NCBI GenBank assembly: GCA_016180955.1 | Contig: JACPAD010000001.1 | Location: forward strand, 139,516 to 178,110 | Length of the DNA stretch: 38,595 nucleotides | Origin: Candidatus Zambryskiibacteriota bacterium | Lineage (GTDB): Bacteria; Patescibacteriota; Minisyncoccia; Phycocordibacterales; Zambryskibacteraceae | Direction: 5' to 3' | Part shown: positions 6,495-14,877 of the stretch, in pieces | How positions within the stretch are numbered: position 1 is the first letter of the stretch | How the letters are laid out: the number at the start of each line of letters is the position of its first letter | Position numbers and translations under genes: made by a program | The notes under the pieces: generated by a model | What the model saw: only the letters and a program-made list of their open reading frames with translations | Database searches by the model: none | What the model was told of the DNA's origin: nothing

Positions 6495-7841
6495 TTATTG
6501 TCTAGACTTTAGTGTGGGAAAGAGAATGACTTCTTTGATGTTTTTGACATTTGTCAGAAGCATTACGAGACGGTCGATACCGATGCCGATGCCTCCGTTG
6601 GGCGGCATGCCGTATTCCATCGCTTCCAAGTACTCCAAGTCAGACGGGGAGATCTCCTTTTCCCCTTTCGCCGCTTTTTTGTCTTCCTCAAGATAACGTT
6701 CTTTCTGTTCAATCGGATTATTAAGCTCGGAGAAAGCGTTTACGAGTTCAATACCGCCGATTACTAGCTGGAAACGGTCTATGAGCTCCGAGTTGTCTTC
6801 TTTGCGCTTAGCGAAGGGGTTGAACGAAACCGGATAGTCAACAATAAAAGTCGGCTGGATAAGAGTCGGACGGATTTTTTTCTTATATTCCTCGTCAGTG
6901 ACATCTGGATATTTCATCACTTTGAAACCAGGTTCCAGATTAATTGTTTGTCCCTGATACTCGAATTCTAGTTTGCCGAAAAGATTTTTGACCACGAATT
7001 TGAAAAGCTCTTCGGTAAAATCTCTTTGGCTTTTGGCATCTGCATAAGCTTCGTTCGACTCCAGCATGGTAAATTCCGGATTGTGAGAGGTATCAATACC
7101 TTCGTTTCTAAAGCGTTTGCCTATTTCAAAAACCTTTTCAAATCCGCCGACTAAAAGTTCTTTGAGGTAAAGCTCCTGCGCAATCGGCAGGTAGAAATCA
7201 ATGTTGAGAGCGTTGTGGTGCGTGGTAAAAGGCGCCGCAGTAGCGCCGCCTGCCAGTGGCTGGAGATACGGCAAGTCGACTTCGATGTAACCGTTGTTTA
7301 AATAAAACTGACGAATAAGAGAAATAATTTTTGAGCGCTCGAGAAATCTTTCTTTGACCTCTGGGTTAGAAAGGATATCGAGATAACGCTTGCGGAATCT
7401 TTCCTCGACATCAGAGAGCCCGTGCCATTTCTCTGGCAGAGGTAAAAGAGACTTCGCGAGCATGCGGACATCTTTTGCCAGGATAGTCTTCTCGTTCTGT
7501 TTGGTTAAGAAAAGAGTGCCTTTGATTTCGACGAAGTCGCCGATATCGAATGCCTTTTCGAAAAGTTCAAAAGACTCGTCAGAGAGGGGTTCATTTTTCT
7601 TTAAAAGCGCTTGGAAGCGGCCGGTGCCATCGCTGAAGTCGAAGAAAATTATCTTGCCTTGCGGGCGCAAGGACAAAATGCGGCCGGCAAGTGTCATTGT
7701 CTTGCTTTCCTCAAATCTTGCTGCCGCTTCGCGGCAGCTATTGGTGCGATTCGAGGTCGCAGGGTAAGGATTAATCCCGAGCTTTTGTAAATGCTGGAGT
7801 TTTGCCAGCCGCGTAGCACGTATTTCGTCTAAAGAGGCCAT
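6495..7841 (-). CDS. lysS: Lysyl-tRNA synthetase, class II
   Basis: A 448-residue class II LysRS. The N-terminal OB-fold anticodon domain (about 45-140, [30 protein letters not shown]) is followed by the catalytic core with motif 2 at [24 protein letters not shown] and motif 3 at [20 protein letters not shown]. It is slightly shorter than the usual 480-500 residues. Residues 35-41 (SCREAAA) are encoded by a palindrome with a ttc triloop. The start is six bases after the greA stop, so greA-lysS form an operon. It converges on thrS with a 39-bp gap. Confidence 0.96.
   Translation of the reverse strand: MASLDEIRATRLAKLQHLQKLGINPYPATSNRTNSCREAAARFEESKTMTLAGRILSLRPQGKIIFFDFSDGTGRFQALLKKNEPLSDESFELFEKAFDIGDFVEIKGTLFLTKQNEKTILAKDVRMLAKSLLPLPEKWHGLSDVEERFRKRYLDILSNPEVKERFLERSKIISLIRQFYLNNGYIEVDLPYLQPLAGGATAAPFTTHHNALNIDFYLPIAQELYLKELLVGGFEKVFEIGKRFRNEGIDTSHNPEFTMLESNEAYADAKSQRDFTEELFKFVVKNLFGKLEFEYQGQTINLEPGFKVMKYPDVTDEEYKKKIRPTLIQPTFIVDYPVSFNPFAKRKEDNSELIDRFQLVIGGIELVNAFSELNNPIEQKERYLEEDKKAAKGEKEISPSDLEYLEAMEYGMPPNGGIGIGIDRLVMLLTNVKNIKEVILFPTLKSRQ
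7720..7738. repeat. Coding palindrome with ttc triloop in lysS
   Basis: GCTGCCGC-ttc-GCGGCAGC, a perfect 8-bp stem with a three-base loop, encodes residues 35-41 at the head of the LysRS OB fold. The layout matches the gaa-triloop palindromes in ftsA (34481-34507) and the recombinase (37280-37296). Confidence 0.55.
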
Positions 7842-7847
7842 CCAAGG

Positions 7848-8315
7848 TTATTTAATGTCGATAATCTTATACAACATTGTACCACTCGGAGTTTCAAATG
7901 AGAACGTCTCGCCTTTCGACTTCCCCATAGCGGAAAGTCCTAAGGGAGAACGGATAGAGATAAAGCCCTTCGCCGCATCGGCTTCTTCCGAGCCGACAAT
8001 GGTGTAAGACTTGTAAGACTTATCTCCCCCTCTTTCTACTGTTATGACGGAGCCGACGGAAACAGCGTTCGAGCTTTGGGTCGAGACGATCGAAGCAGAC
8101 TTTAAAATTTGCTCCAAGCGTTTGATGCGGTCTTCCAATACGGCTTGGCTGTCACGGGCTTCTTGGTATTCTTGATTTTCGGAAAGATCGCCAAGAGATT
8201 TGGCATATTCGAGAGCTTCGGCCACTTCTTTACGCTTAGTAGTTTTGAGAAATTCAAGTTCCTTTTGGAGCTCGCTGAATTTTTCCTTAGTCAGGTATTC
8301 CGTTTCGTTCTGCAT
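7848..8315 (-). CDS. greA: Transcription elongation factor GreA
   Basis: A 155-residue protein that stimulates RNA polymerase to cleave backtracked RNA. The N-terminal coiled coil (YLTKEKFSELQKELEFLKTTKRKEVAEALEYAKSLGDLSENQEYQEARDSQAVLEDRI) includes the conserved acidic tip GDLSENQEY that reaches the active site. The C-terminal FKBP-like domain ends with ISIRSPLGLSAMGKSKGETFSFETPSG, the typical SPLGxALLGKxxGDxV block. Family length is about 158. First gene of a pair with lysS; no SD, and TAATAT lies 15 bases upstream of the ATG. Confidence 0.96.
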   Translation of the reverse strand: MQNETEYLTKEKFSELQKELEFLKTTKRKEVAEALEYAKSLGDLSENQEYQEARDSQAVLEDRIKRLEQILKSASIVSTQSSNAVSVGSVITVERGGDKSYKSYTIVGSEEADAAKGFISIRSPLGLSAMGKSKGETFSFETPSGTMLYKIIDIK

Positions 8316-8345
8316 AATTAGCCTGCTATATTACTCTGATTATAT

Positions 8346-10067
8346 TTATTGTAAATACTCCGGCTTATAGATACTCATCCAATCAAAAACTTGCCGCACT
8401 ACAGCTGTTGCTCCTACACCGCTATTAGCTGGACCTTTCTCCATAATCACGGCCCAAGCGTACTTGGACTTCCGGTACGGGAAGAAGCCCACCGACCACG
8501 AGTGGACATAAGACTTGCCGGAACCGACCTCGGCCGTACCGGTCTTGGCGGCCGCTTCCACATAAGACACATTGAGGCCAAGAGATGTGCCATAAGTTAC
8601 GCTCTCTCGCATACCCTCGCGCACTACCCGCCAGTCATCTTCGGCAAACTCAACCGTCCCGATTACTGATTCCTTGTTGCTACCGAGAAGAAGCGAGGGC
8701 TTAAGAAGCTTACCCTTATTCGCGATAGCCGCGATGAATCTCGCCGCGTTAAGAGGAGTAAGCTGGGTACCGTATTGGCCGATGGCTGTGATGTAAGTAT
8801 CGCCCAGTCTCCAGATGTCGCCGTTAAATTTTTCTTTCTTCCATTCCGGAGTAGGCACAATACCTTCAAGCTCACCTAAAAGCTCGATGCCGGTTGGCTC
8901 CTTAAACTTAAAAAGTTCAAAGTATTTGTCGATGAGGCTGATGCCTAAACCTTTTTGACCACCGTAGCCGCCGCCGATTGAGTAAAAGTAGGTGTCCGAA
9001 GAAACCGCCAGCGCTTCGCGCATCGCCGTCCAACCATGCGCCTTCCAATCATCAAAAACGGAAGGTTTTTCGGGGTCATATGGATTCGGAATAGTAATAG
9101 AGCCGGTGCTTAGAATCTCTTTGTCTGGAGAAATAACATCTTCATTTAAAGCGGCAATGGCAACGATAGGCTTCACGATCGAGCCGGGCGTATAGAGCCC
9201 GCCAATCGCGCGGTTGAGGAAGGGCGTCCTTGGATTGTTCAGTAAGGCGCTAAAACTTTTTTGATCAATACCGCGCGTCAAAACGTTCTGGTCGTATTCT
9301 GGGAAGCTCGTAAGCGCCAAAACTTCGCCGGTCTCGACATCCATGATGACCCCGGCGCCGCCGATAAAACCGCCCGCCTGAGCGAAAGACTCGATTGCTT
9401 TGTGGAGCGTTTCCGTCAGTTTCGCGTCAAGAGAGAGAGTGATATTCTCGCCGTCTATCGGCTCTTCAATAACACTTTCGGAAGTGACGGTACCGGTGAC
9501 ATCGGTCTCTACGAGCTTCTTGCCATTCTTGCCGCGCAAGAGGTCATCGTAAGCAAGCTCTGCACCGTCTTTGGCCTGATAGTCGAGTTCGTAATAAACC
9601 CCGGAGCTATCAATCAAAGGATACTTAACATAGCCTACTGCGTGGGCAAGACCTTTCGGCGCCACGTAGCGGCGACCGGCAAAGTCGGAATTTTTATCTT
9701 TGATTTCGTTGCTGGCAAGCTCAAGACCGTTTCTATCCAATATCACCCCCCGGTTGGCGAAGATGGGTGTTTGTTCCAGTCGATTATTCTCGGAAATCTC
9801 GGCGTAGACCAAGCCCTCGAGAACCGAGAGAATCCAAAGTTTGGATACCAGAGAGAGAGCGATAAGAACCAGAACGATTTTTAAAACCAAGAAAGTTTCG
9901 CGGCTCATCGGCTTCTCGATTCTCCCCTCAAGCGCGTGCTCCTCGAAACCAGGCAGATTGGCCGAGTCGAGAAAAATATCTTCCGGATCGATATCTTGAT
10001 ATTTCCTCTTTACTTTCCGGCCGAGACCGAGGCTATTTTTTGCCTTTTTTAAGATATGTCTAAACAT
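8346..10067 (-). CDS. mrdA: Penicillin-binding protein 2 (elongasome transpeptidase)
   Basis: A 573-residue class B PBP that cross-links peptidoglycan during elongation together with RodA and MreBCD. A basic cytoplasmic tail of about 58 residues is followed by one membrane helix (about 60-82), a dimerisation region (PIFANRGVILDRNG at 101-114) and the transpeptidase domain. The catalytic motifs are SIVK (Ser296, Lys299), SSD (356-358) and KTG (508-510). The start overlaps the 3' end of mreD by 8 bp, so the genes are translationally coupled. It is the last gene of the proS-mreBCD-mrdA run. Confidence 0.95.
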   Translation of the reverse strand: MFRHILKKAKNSLGLGRKVKRKYQDIDPEDIFLDSANLPGFEEHALEGRIEKPMSRETFLVLKIVLVLIALSLVSKLWILSVLEGLVYAEISENNRLEQTPIFANRGVILDRNGLELASNEIKDKNSDFAGRRYVAPKGLAHAVGYVKYPLIDSSGVYYELDYQAKDGAELAYDDLLRGKNGKKLVETDVTGTVTSESVIEEPIDGENITLSLDAKLTETLHKAIESFAQAGGFIGGAGVIMDVETGEVLALTSFPEYDQNVLTRGIDQKSFSALLNNPRTPFLNRAIGGLYTPGSIVKPIVAIAALNEDVISPDKEILSTGSITIPNPYDPEKPSVFDDWKAHGWTAMREALAVSSDTYFYSIGGGYGGQKGLGISLIDKYFELFKFKEPTGIELLGELEGIVPTPEWKKEKFNGDIWRLGDTYITAIGQYGTQLTPLNAARFIAAIANKGKLLKPSLLLGSNKESVIGTVEFAEDDWRVVREGMRESVTYGTSLGLNVSYVEAAAKTGTAEVGSGKSYVHSWSVGFFPYRKSKYAWAVIMEKGPANSGVGATAVVRQVFDWMSIYKPEYLQ

Positions 10068-10320
10068 ATGTTCTTAAACGTGCGCGCAAAGGTAAAAGAA
10101 TCACAAGCGCTGCCAAAATGGACAGTGCTACTGGCGAGCCGATGGGTACCGAGATACCTTGGCTATAGAGAGCGTCTATGAGAAACCCCAGAAGTATCCC
10201 TTCCCAAAACATCGGCAGTATCGCCACAGCCACAAATAAAAGCGGCAAGTAAATCCAGTACGGCAAGAGGATGACCGCCAAGGTTAATATCAGTGTCGAG
10301 ATTAGGCGATAACTTCTCAT
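10060..10320 (-). CDS. mreD: Short MreD-like membrane protein
   Basis: An 86-residue hydrophobic protein with about three membrane spans (LISTLILTLAVILLPYW, LFVAVAILPMFWEGILLGF, PVALSILAALVILLPL). Its place between mreC and mrdA and its general character point to MreD, the elongasome membrane component, but family members are usually about 160 residues with five to six spans, so this is roughly half length. It overlaps the mreC stop by 4 bp (ATGA) and the mrdA start by 8 bp. The call rests mainly on gene order. Confidence 0.65.
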   Translation of the reverse strand: MRSYRLISTLILTLAVILLPYWIYLPLLFVAVAILPMFWEGILLGFLIDALYSQGISVPIGSPVALSILAALVILLPLRARLRTYV

Positions 10321-11078
10321 GGTCTGACCAAGACAAATCTAACCGAGAAGATATTGACCGGACTTTTGGCCAAGACTTCTTTAAACGAATCCGTTGCGGA
10401 GACTTCGACGTCTCCAACTATGGCCAAAAGGCTCGAAGAAAGATGGGCTGACAGGACACGATCCCCGACCTCTACCGCCGTATCGCGCGGTACAATGATT
10501 CGGAAGTTCCCTCCCCCGACTCCCTCGAGAGTAACGGGGTCATTGCCCCGTTCAAGCACAGCGCTTGTCTTCTCGCCATCGGTAGAGAAGAGTTTTACTT
10601 TCGCCGTGGTCGGGAAAACAGCCGACACTACCCCGAGCTCCGGCCCTTCAGGAAGAAAAATTCTGCCGCCTTCTATAACGGAATTCTTATAGCCAGCATC
10701 AATGATTAAAATATCGTAGGGGCTCTGCGGCGGACGAGTCAAAACGGCCGCTCTAATATTCTCACCTTGAATGCTCTCCTGCCTCTCGACTCCGCTTAAG
10801 GTAAAGGAAGAGCGTTCAAGCTCTAGAGATGCCACTTTCTCTTTTAGCGTAATATTTTCTTCAATCAGTGTTTGCCGGGAGCGGAAGAAGTCGAATCCTT
10901 TGGAGAGTGTTCTTGCTACAGCGTTTTCCGTCTTCCAAAGCGGAGAGACAAGCGGAACAAGCCAAGGCCCAAGAAAGTAGAAAAAGACCGCCCCTACAAG
11001 AAAGACACCGATTAGAAATAGAACTTTACCGGAGTAGGAGCGCCTCGATTTATTTTTTAGGAGGTAGTTCGTCTTCAT
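10317..11078 (-). CDS. mreC: Rod shape-determining protein MreC
   Basis: A 253-residue elongasome scaffold protein. After a short basic tail (MKTNYLLKNKSRRSYSGK) there is a single membrane helix (VLFLIGVFLVGAVFFYFLG), a coiled coil (RQTLIEENITLKEKVASLELER) and the periplasm-side beta domain with the family block RPPQSPYDILIIDAGYKNSVIEGGRIF. I chose the start at 11078, which overlaps mreB by 29 bp; an ATG at 11129 would add 17 residues with no family support and a longer overlap. It is co-transcribed with mreB and mreD. Confidence 0.88.
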   Translation of the reverse strand: MKTNYLLKNKSRRSYSGKVLFLIGVFLVGAVFFYFLGPWLVPLVSPLWKTENAVARTLSKGFDFFRSRQTLIEENITLKEKVASLELERSSFTLSGVERQESIQGENIRAAVLTRPPQSPYDILIIDAGYKNSVIEGGRIFLPEGPELGVVSAVFPTTAKVKLFSTDGEKTSAVLERGNDPVTLEGVGGGNFRIIVPRDTAVEVGDRVLSAHLSSSLLAIVGDVEVSATDSFKEVLAKSPVNIFSVRFVLVRP

Positions 11079-12117
11079 TGGCAACGAGAATTTCGCGGAA
11101 ATTCTCCAGATCCTCGAGAATAACGCCACAACCCCTGGCTACGGCGGTAAGTGGGTCATCAGCGACGTGAACCGGGATATTTATTTCGTTCTCTAAAAGG
11201 TCTGGGAGACCTTTTAGTAAAGCTCCGCCGCCGGAAAGATATATCCCCCTCTGCATGACATCCGAGAGTATCTCCGGAGGAGCTGATTCTAGCACTTCGC
11301 GAGTTGATTCGATGAGTGCCTCCACGGACGGCGCCAAGGCCTCGCGAATATCGGTATCGGTAAGAATCACTTCTTTCGGCAGTCCAGTGACCAAATCGCG
11401 GCCCTTAACGGGAAGCTCAAGCGGAGCGTGCGTTGGCAAAACAGAACCGATAGTGGTCTTTACATGCTCGGCTGTTTTATCTCCTATTAGTATCTTAAAT
11501 TGATTTCTCACGTAGGAGATAATGTCGGAGTTGAACTTATCGCCGGCGATGTGGACATTCTTCGAACGGACCACCCCGCCTAAAGAGATAATGGCAATGT
11601 CAGTTGTGCCGCCGCCAATGTCGATAACCATGTTGCCTACCGGCTCGTGGACGGGAAGCCGCATGCCGATGCATGCCGCCATCGGCTCCTCGACGATATG
11701 CACTTCTCCGGCGCCGGCATTTTGGGTGGCATCGCGCACCGCCCTTATCTCGACATTGGTAATGCCCGACGGCACACCGACAACCACCCGCGGCGAAAGA
11801 AGCTTGTTCGAACTTTCAGTTGCCCTTCCTAGTAAATAGCTAATCATTTCCTCTGTAGTCTCGAAATCCGAGATGACGCCGTTCGTCAAGGGCTTGATAG
11901 CGAGAATGTGTCCCGGAGTGCGCCCAAGCATCGCCTTGGCATCGGTGCCGATGGCGACCACTTGTCCAGTTTTCTGGTTGACAGCCACGACCGAGGGTTC
12001 GTTGATGACGATGCCTCGCCCGCGCATATAGACCAGAGTATTGGCTGTGCCTAAGTCAATCCCCACGTCGTGGGAGAATAATCGTTTCCAAGATTTAATT
12101 TTATTTAGTAAGTTCAT
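11050..12117 (-). CDS. mreB: Rod shape-determining protein MreB
   Basis: A 355-residue bacterial actin that organises peptidoglycan synthesis. The actin-fold motifs are DVGIDLGTANTLVYMRGRGIVINEPSVVA (phosphate 1), MVIDIGGGTTDIAIISLGG (phosphate 2) and GIYLSGGGALLKGLPDLL (adenosine). Family length is about 335-350. The segment for KGLPDLL contains a perfect 11-bp palindrome (11193-11217, triloop ggg) without disturbing the protein. The start overlaps proS by 17 bp. Presence of MreB, MreC and PBP2 predicts a rod or elongating cell. Confidence 0.97.
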   Translation of the reverse strand: MNLLNKIKSWKRLFSHDVGIDLGTANTLVYMRGRGIVINEPSVVAVNQKTGQVVAIGTDAKAMLGRTPGHILAIKPLTNGVISDFETTEEMISYLLGRATESSNKLLSPRVVVGVPSGITNVEIRAVRDATQNAGAGEVHIVEEPMAACIGMRLPVHEPVGNMVIDIGGGTTDIAIISLGGVVRSKNVHIAGDKFNSDIISYVRNQFKILIGDKTAEHVKTTIGSVLPTHAPLELPVKGRDLVTGLPKEVILTDTDIREALAPSVEALIESTREVLESAPPEILSDVMQRGIYLSGGGALLKGLPDLLENEINIPVHVADDPLTAVARGCGVILEDLENFREILVANEDELPPKK

Positions 12118-13315
12118 CTATCAAATGTTCAATGGAAAGCATCCTTATTTCGTCCGAATTTCTTTCTTTGACCTCAAGCATCTTTGACGCCATTGTCTTT
12201 TCCCCAATTATCACGCGAGTAGGTATGCCGATGAGGTCGGCGTCGGCAAATTTCTCGCCGGCGCGCAAGTCGCGGTCGTCGTAAAGCACCTCAACACCTT
12301 CTGCTTGAAGCGTTTTATAAATTTCGTCCGCTGTATCCTTGGCGGTTGGACCGCCAAGTAAGATGAGGTGAACTCTAAACGGCGCCACTTCCTCGGGCCA
12401 GATGATACCCTTCTCATCCGAGAGCACTTCCACAATGGTACCCATAAGACGAGCCGGTCCTATACCATATGAACCCATGTATACAGGATGCTCTTCTCCA
12501 TTCTCATCTTTAAATTTCAAAAATGGATCTGAAAATGTCGTACCAAGATTAAATATATTTCCGACTTCCACAGCCTTGAGACCGAGTTCCCGTTTATTTT
12601 CAATTTCTTTATTTACGGCTTCTTTACTTTCTTCGTTTGTAATAAATATTGTATCTTCCCCAGAATCAGAGACGGTTTGAAACTCGTGAGATTGAGCGGA
12701 AAAACTGCCTCCTGAGGCTAGAGTGAAGTAAGTTTTGTCTGCAATGCCCACCCGATTAAATATTCTTTTGTAAGATTCCTTGGCTTTTTCATAGAAATCT
12801 TGGTGGGCTTCTCGGTCAACGTTAAAAGAGTATAGGTCCTTCATCAAAAACTCGCGGGTACGGATGATGCCAGATTTGGCGCGCGTCTCGTTCCTGAATT
12901 TATTTTGAAATTGGTAAACCGAAAACGGCAAATCTTTATATGACGATACGAATTGTTCCAGCATATTCGAAATGGGTTCCTCGTGCGTAAATGCGAGCCC
13001 CAATTCAGCACCATCCTTCAATCTGGTCTTAAACCAGGCATCGACATTATCATCACTCCACCTGCCTGTTCTTTCCCACAGCTCTTTTCTTTGCAACGAG
13101 CTCATAAATATCTCTTGAGCCCCAAGACTATTCATTTCTTCCCGAATGATACCGATAATTTTATTTAACACACGAAGCCCCAAAGGCAAGAAGTCATAAA
13201 CTCCCGCCATTTCTTTATTAATAAACCCGGCCCGAATTAAGAGAATAGCGTTTTTGGAAACTTCGTCAGCGGGCGCTTCACGGCGCGTTTTGGTAAAGAG
13301 TTGGCTTTGTCGCAT
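12101..13315 (-). CDS. proS: Prolyl-tRNA synthetase, short form without INS domain
   Basis: A 404-residue class II synthetase. Motif 1 is near GVYDFLPLGLRVLNKIIGIIREEM, motif 2 at FRNETRAKSGIIRTREFLMKDLYSF and motif 3 at YGIGPARLMGTIVE, followed by the anticodon-binding domain (FRVHLILLGGPTAKDTADEIY to the end). Standard bacterial ProRS is about 570 residues with an editing insertion (INS) between motifs 2 and 3; here that space holds only about 80 residues, so editing of Ala-tRNA(Pro) in cis is absent. The ATG is six bases after TAAGAT, a leaderless arrangement. First gene of the cell-shape operon. Confidence 0.95.
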   Translation of the reverse strand: MRQSQLFTKTRREAPADEVSKNAILLIRAGFINKEMAGVYDFLPLGLRVLNKIIGIIREEMNSLGAQEIFMSSLQRKELWERTGRWSDDNVDAWFKTRLKDGAELGLAFTHEEPISNMLEQFVSSYKDLPFSVYQFQNKFRNETRAKSGIIRTREFLMKDLYSFNVDREAHQDFYEKAKESYKRIFNRVGIADKTYFTLASGGSFSAQSHEFQTVSDSGEDTIFITNEESKEAVNKEIENKRELGLKAVEVGNIFNLGTTFSDPFLKFKDENGEEHPVYMGSYGIGPARLMGTIVEVLSDEKGIIWPEEVAPFRVHLILLGGPTAKDTADEIYKTLQAEGVEVLYDDRDLRAGEKFADADLIGIPTRVIIGEKTMASKMLEVKERNSDEIRMLSIEHLIDELTK

Positions 13316-13327
13316 GCTGATATCTTA
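13316..13327 (-). promoter_or_regulatory. Leaderless promoter of proS
   Basis: On the minus strand TAAGAT (13322-13327) is followed by six bases (atcagc) and the proS ATG. The same -10/N6/ATG spacing is found at dnaE, rnhB, frr, the LOG gene and the solute-binding protein gene. Confidence 0.4.
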
Positions 13328-13382
13328 CAGAAAAGTTCCCTATATTGAAATGTTTCCATAACTTGACAAGTTACTTTGCAGT

Positions 13383-13424
13383 ATGACAAGAAAAGGCCCG
13401 AATCGCATCCGCGATTCGGGCCTT
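13383..13424 (-). terminator. Strong intrinsic terminator of the 13446-14081 gene
   Basis: AAGGCCCGAATCGC (13393-13406) and GCGATTCGGGCCTT (13411-13424) form a perfect 14-bp stem with a four-base loop. On the minus strand it is followed by TTCTTGTC; on the plus strand by GTTTTAAC, so it may act both ways. It lies 21 bases after the stop of the membrane protein gene. Confidence 0.85.
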
Positions 13425-13445
13425 GTTTTAACCTCACAGTCTCTT

Positions 13446-14081
13446 TCAGTGAACTGCCCGCAAAGGCAGTTTCGCAAGCATGGGCTTACTTCTAATGGTG
13501 AGGTAGGCGGCCGGCTCCGTCCCGCGCGCGAGCGGGATTGGCTCTTCGTGGAATTCAAACTCCACGATTGAGCCGGCCACTAGTTCGGTAAGCTTCTCGA
13601 GAGCCGGATGCCGCGGAGGAATTCTCAGTTGAATCTCGGCGACATTGCTACACGACTGCGGCGATAGGGATTCAAGGGCAAGATATCCCATGCCTTTAGA
13701 CGACAGGGTATCCTGGGTAATGTCTTGTATCGGCACGACGTCCCACCCGTCGTCGTAAAGACCACGTAGAACCTCGCCCTGCCACTGCCAGGTTCCGAGC
13801 GGCATTACGCGCCACTTTGAATGGGCAAACAATTTTGCCCATTCCCTGAATTTCCGGCATTCCTCTTCGTCTCGCTGCTTATTTTCTCTATTCTCTTCGA
13901 CTTCGACGTTTGGAACGATGCGGACGCAAATCCCGATAGCGACGGCGATGACCGCCGACCACGTGAGCAGTAATCCGAAGAAACCAAGCAGTGAATACGA
14001 GGCGAACCTCAAAGAGAGCAGAACGGTCAGGAGCCCGGAGGCCCAAACAACAAACCCAACCCTAATCAACACTTTTTTCAT
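13446..14081 (-). CDS. Unknown two-span membrane protein
   Basis: A 211-residue protein I do not recognise. The first 60 residues form two membrane helices (VLIRVGFVVWASGLLTVLLSLRFA and LLGFFGLLLTWSAVIAVAIGICV), then a charged stretch (EENRENKQRDEEECRKF) and a soluble domain of about 130 residues containing WRVMPLGTWQWQGEVLRGLYDDGWDVVPI and later ELVAGSIVEFEFHEEPIPL. The start is fixed by GAAGGAGGG six bases before the ATG. It has a perfect promoter and its own terminator. Situated after rseP but transcribed separately. No function is proposed. Confidence 0.75.
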   Translation of the reverse strand: MKKVLIRVGFVVWASGLLTVLLSLRFASYSLLGFFGLLLTWSAVIAVAIGICVRIVPNVEVEENRENKQRDEEECRKFREWAKLFAHSKWRVMPLGTWQWQGEVLRGLYDDGWDVVPIQDITQDTLSSKGMGYLALESLSPQSCSNVAEIQLRIPPRHPALEKLTELVAGSIVEFEFHEEPIPLARGTEPAAYLTIRSKPMLAKLPLRAVH

Positions 14082-14122
14082 GTGATTCCCTCCTTCGGAA
14101 ACACAAAAGGCACTCTGAAAAT

Positions 14123-14151
14123 ATTATAAATGTACTATGCTATTATGTCAA
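14123..14151 (-). promoter_or_regulatory. Perfect sigma-70-type promoter
   Basis: On the minus strand TTGACA (14146-14151) and TATAAT (14123-14128) are both exact consensus with the optimal 17-base spacer. It overlaps the rseP stop codon and drives the 13446-14081 gene, whose SD lies about 30 bases downstream. Confidence 0.85.
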
Positions 14152-14877
14152 ACTCTTAAAAAGATTCCTAATGTCGCGGGTGGTGATAAGAATCATCAAG
14201 AGTATTAGCAAGGCGAAACCGGCGGAGTTTAGAGCATTAAAGATGCGCGGCGGAATGGGCCGGCGCGTCAAAGTTTCAATGCCGACAAAAAGCAATCTTC
14301 CCCCATCGAGTGCCGGAAAGGGCAAGAGATTAATAAGGCAAAGATTAATGGAAATAAGCGCGGTGAAGGTAAGGACGTAGGAGAACCCGAGCTTGCTTAC
14401 TTCTCCCACTATGCCCACGATCCCGACCGGTCCAATTACATTAGACAAAGTGACGTGGAAGAGCGCCCGGACTGTTTCGAAAGTAAAGTTAAACGCAGTA
14501 AAAAGTCCTTGAGACAGAGAGTGGTGAACAATCGCGAGCAGCATCCACGCGAAAAGAAAGTTGAAAAACACTCCGGCAAACAAAACCCATGCTTGAATAC
14601 CACGACTCTTCGCCTGAAAGCTGTTACTTGGAAGCTCAACTTCCAAGTTGTTACTTTCAGCCATATTTTCTCCGAAGATCTTGACAAAACCACCGAAGGG
14701 CAACCAGTTTAAAGTGAAGTCAGTCCCCCTCCAGCTGAACATTTTCTTCGCCCGCGGCGGATAACCCAAGCCAAACTCATCTACGCGGATGCCGAAATAT
14801 TTCGCCGCCAACAAATGCCCCAGCTCGTGGACAATTACAAGCGCGCTTAAAATAATGAGGAAAATTAAAATAGACAT
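14143..14877 (-). CDS. rseP: RseP-like site-2 protease without PDZ domain
   Basis: A 244-residue intramembrane metalloprotease. The zinc motif HELGH is at 18-22 in the first helix, and the third zinc ligand region is NLLPFPALDGGRLLF. Typical RseP has at least one PDZ domain between the second helix and the FTALISINL segment; here WMLLAIVHHSLSQGLF passes almost directly into VIGPVGIVGIVGEVSKLGF, so no PDZ remains. Residues 73-88 (AESNNLEVELPSNSFQ) are encoded by a palindromic element shared with dnaE. The start overlaps the frr stop (TAATG), implying coupling. Substrate unknown; in other bacteria the family cleaves anti-sigma factors and signal-peptide remnants. Confidence 0.9.
   Translation of the reverse strand: MSILIFLIILSALVIVHELGHLLAAKYFGIRVDEFGLGYPPRAKKMFSWRGTDFTLNWLPFGGFVKIFGENMAESNNLEVELPSNSFQAKSRGIQAWVLFAGVFFNFLFAWMLLAIVHHSLSQGLFTAFNFTFETVRALFHVTLSNVIGPVGIVGIVGEVSKLGFSYVLTFTALISINLCLINLLPFPALDGGRLLFVGIETLTRRPIPPRIFNALNSAGFALLILLMILITTRDIRNLFKSLT
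14614..14660. repeat. Palindromic element inserted in frame in rseP
   Basis: Nested inverted arms: CTGAAAG (14614-14620) with CTTTCAG (14654-14660), and ACTTGGAAG (14626-14634) with CTTCCAAGT (14640-14648). The 25 bases at 14626-14650 are identical to 3967-3991 in dnaE. It lies after the first membrane helix, in a loop tolerant of extra residues. Confidence 0.75.

Noticed and set aside
9261-9884. Plus-strand ORF of 207 codons inside mrdA
   Set aside because: Entirely antisense to the conserved transpeptidase gene; no SD or promoter and no family likeness.
11079-11129. Longer N-terminus of MreC starting at 11129
   Set aside because: It would add 17 residues without family likeness and an 80-bp overlap with mreB; the ATG at 11078 gives a normal cytoplasmic tail and helix.
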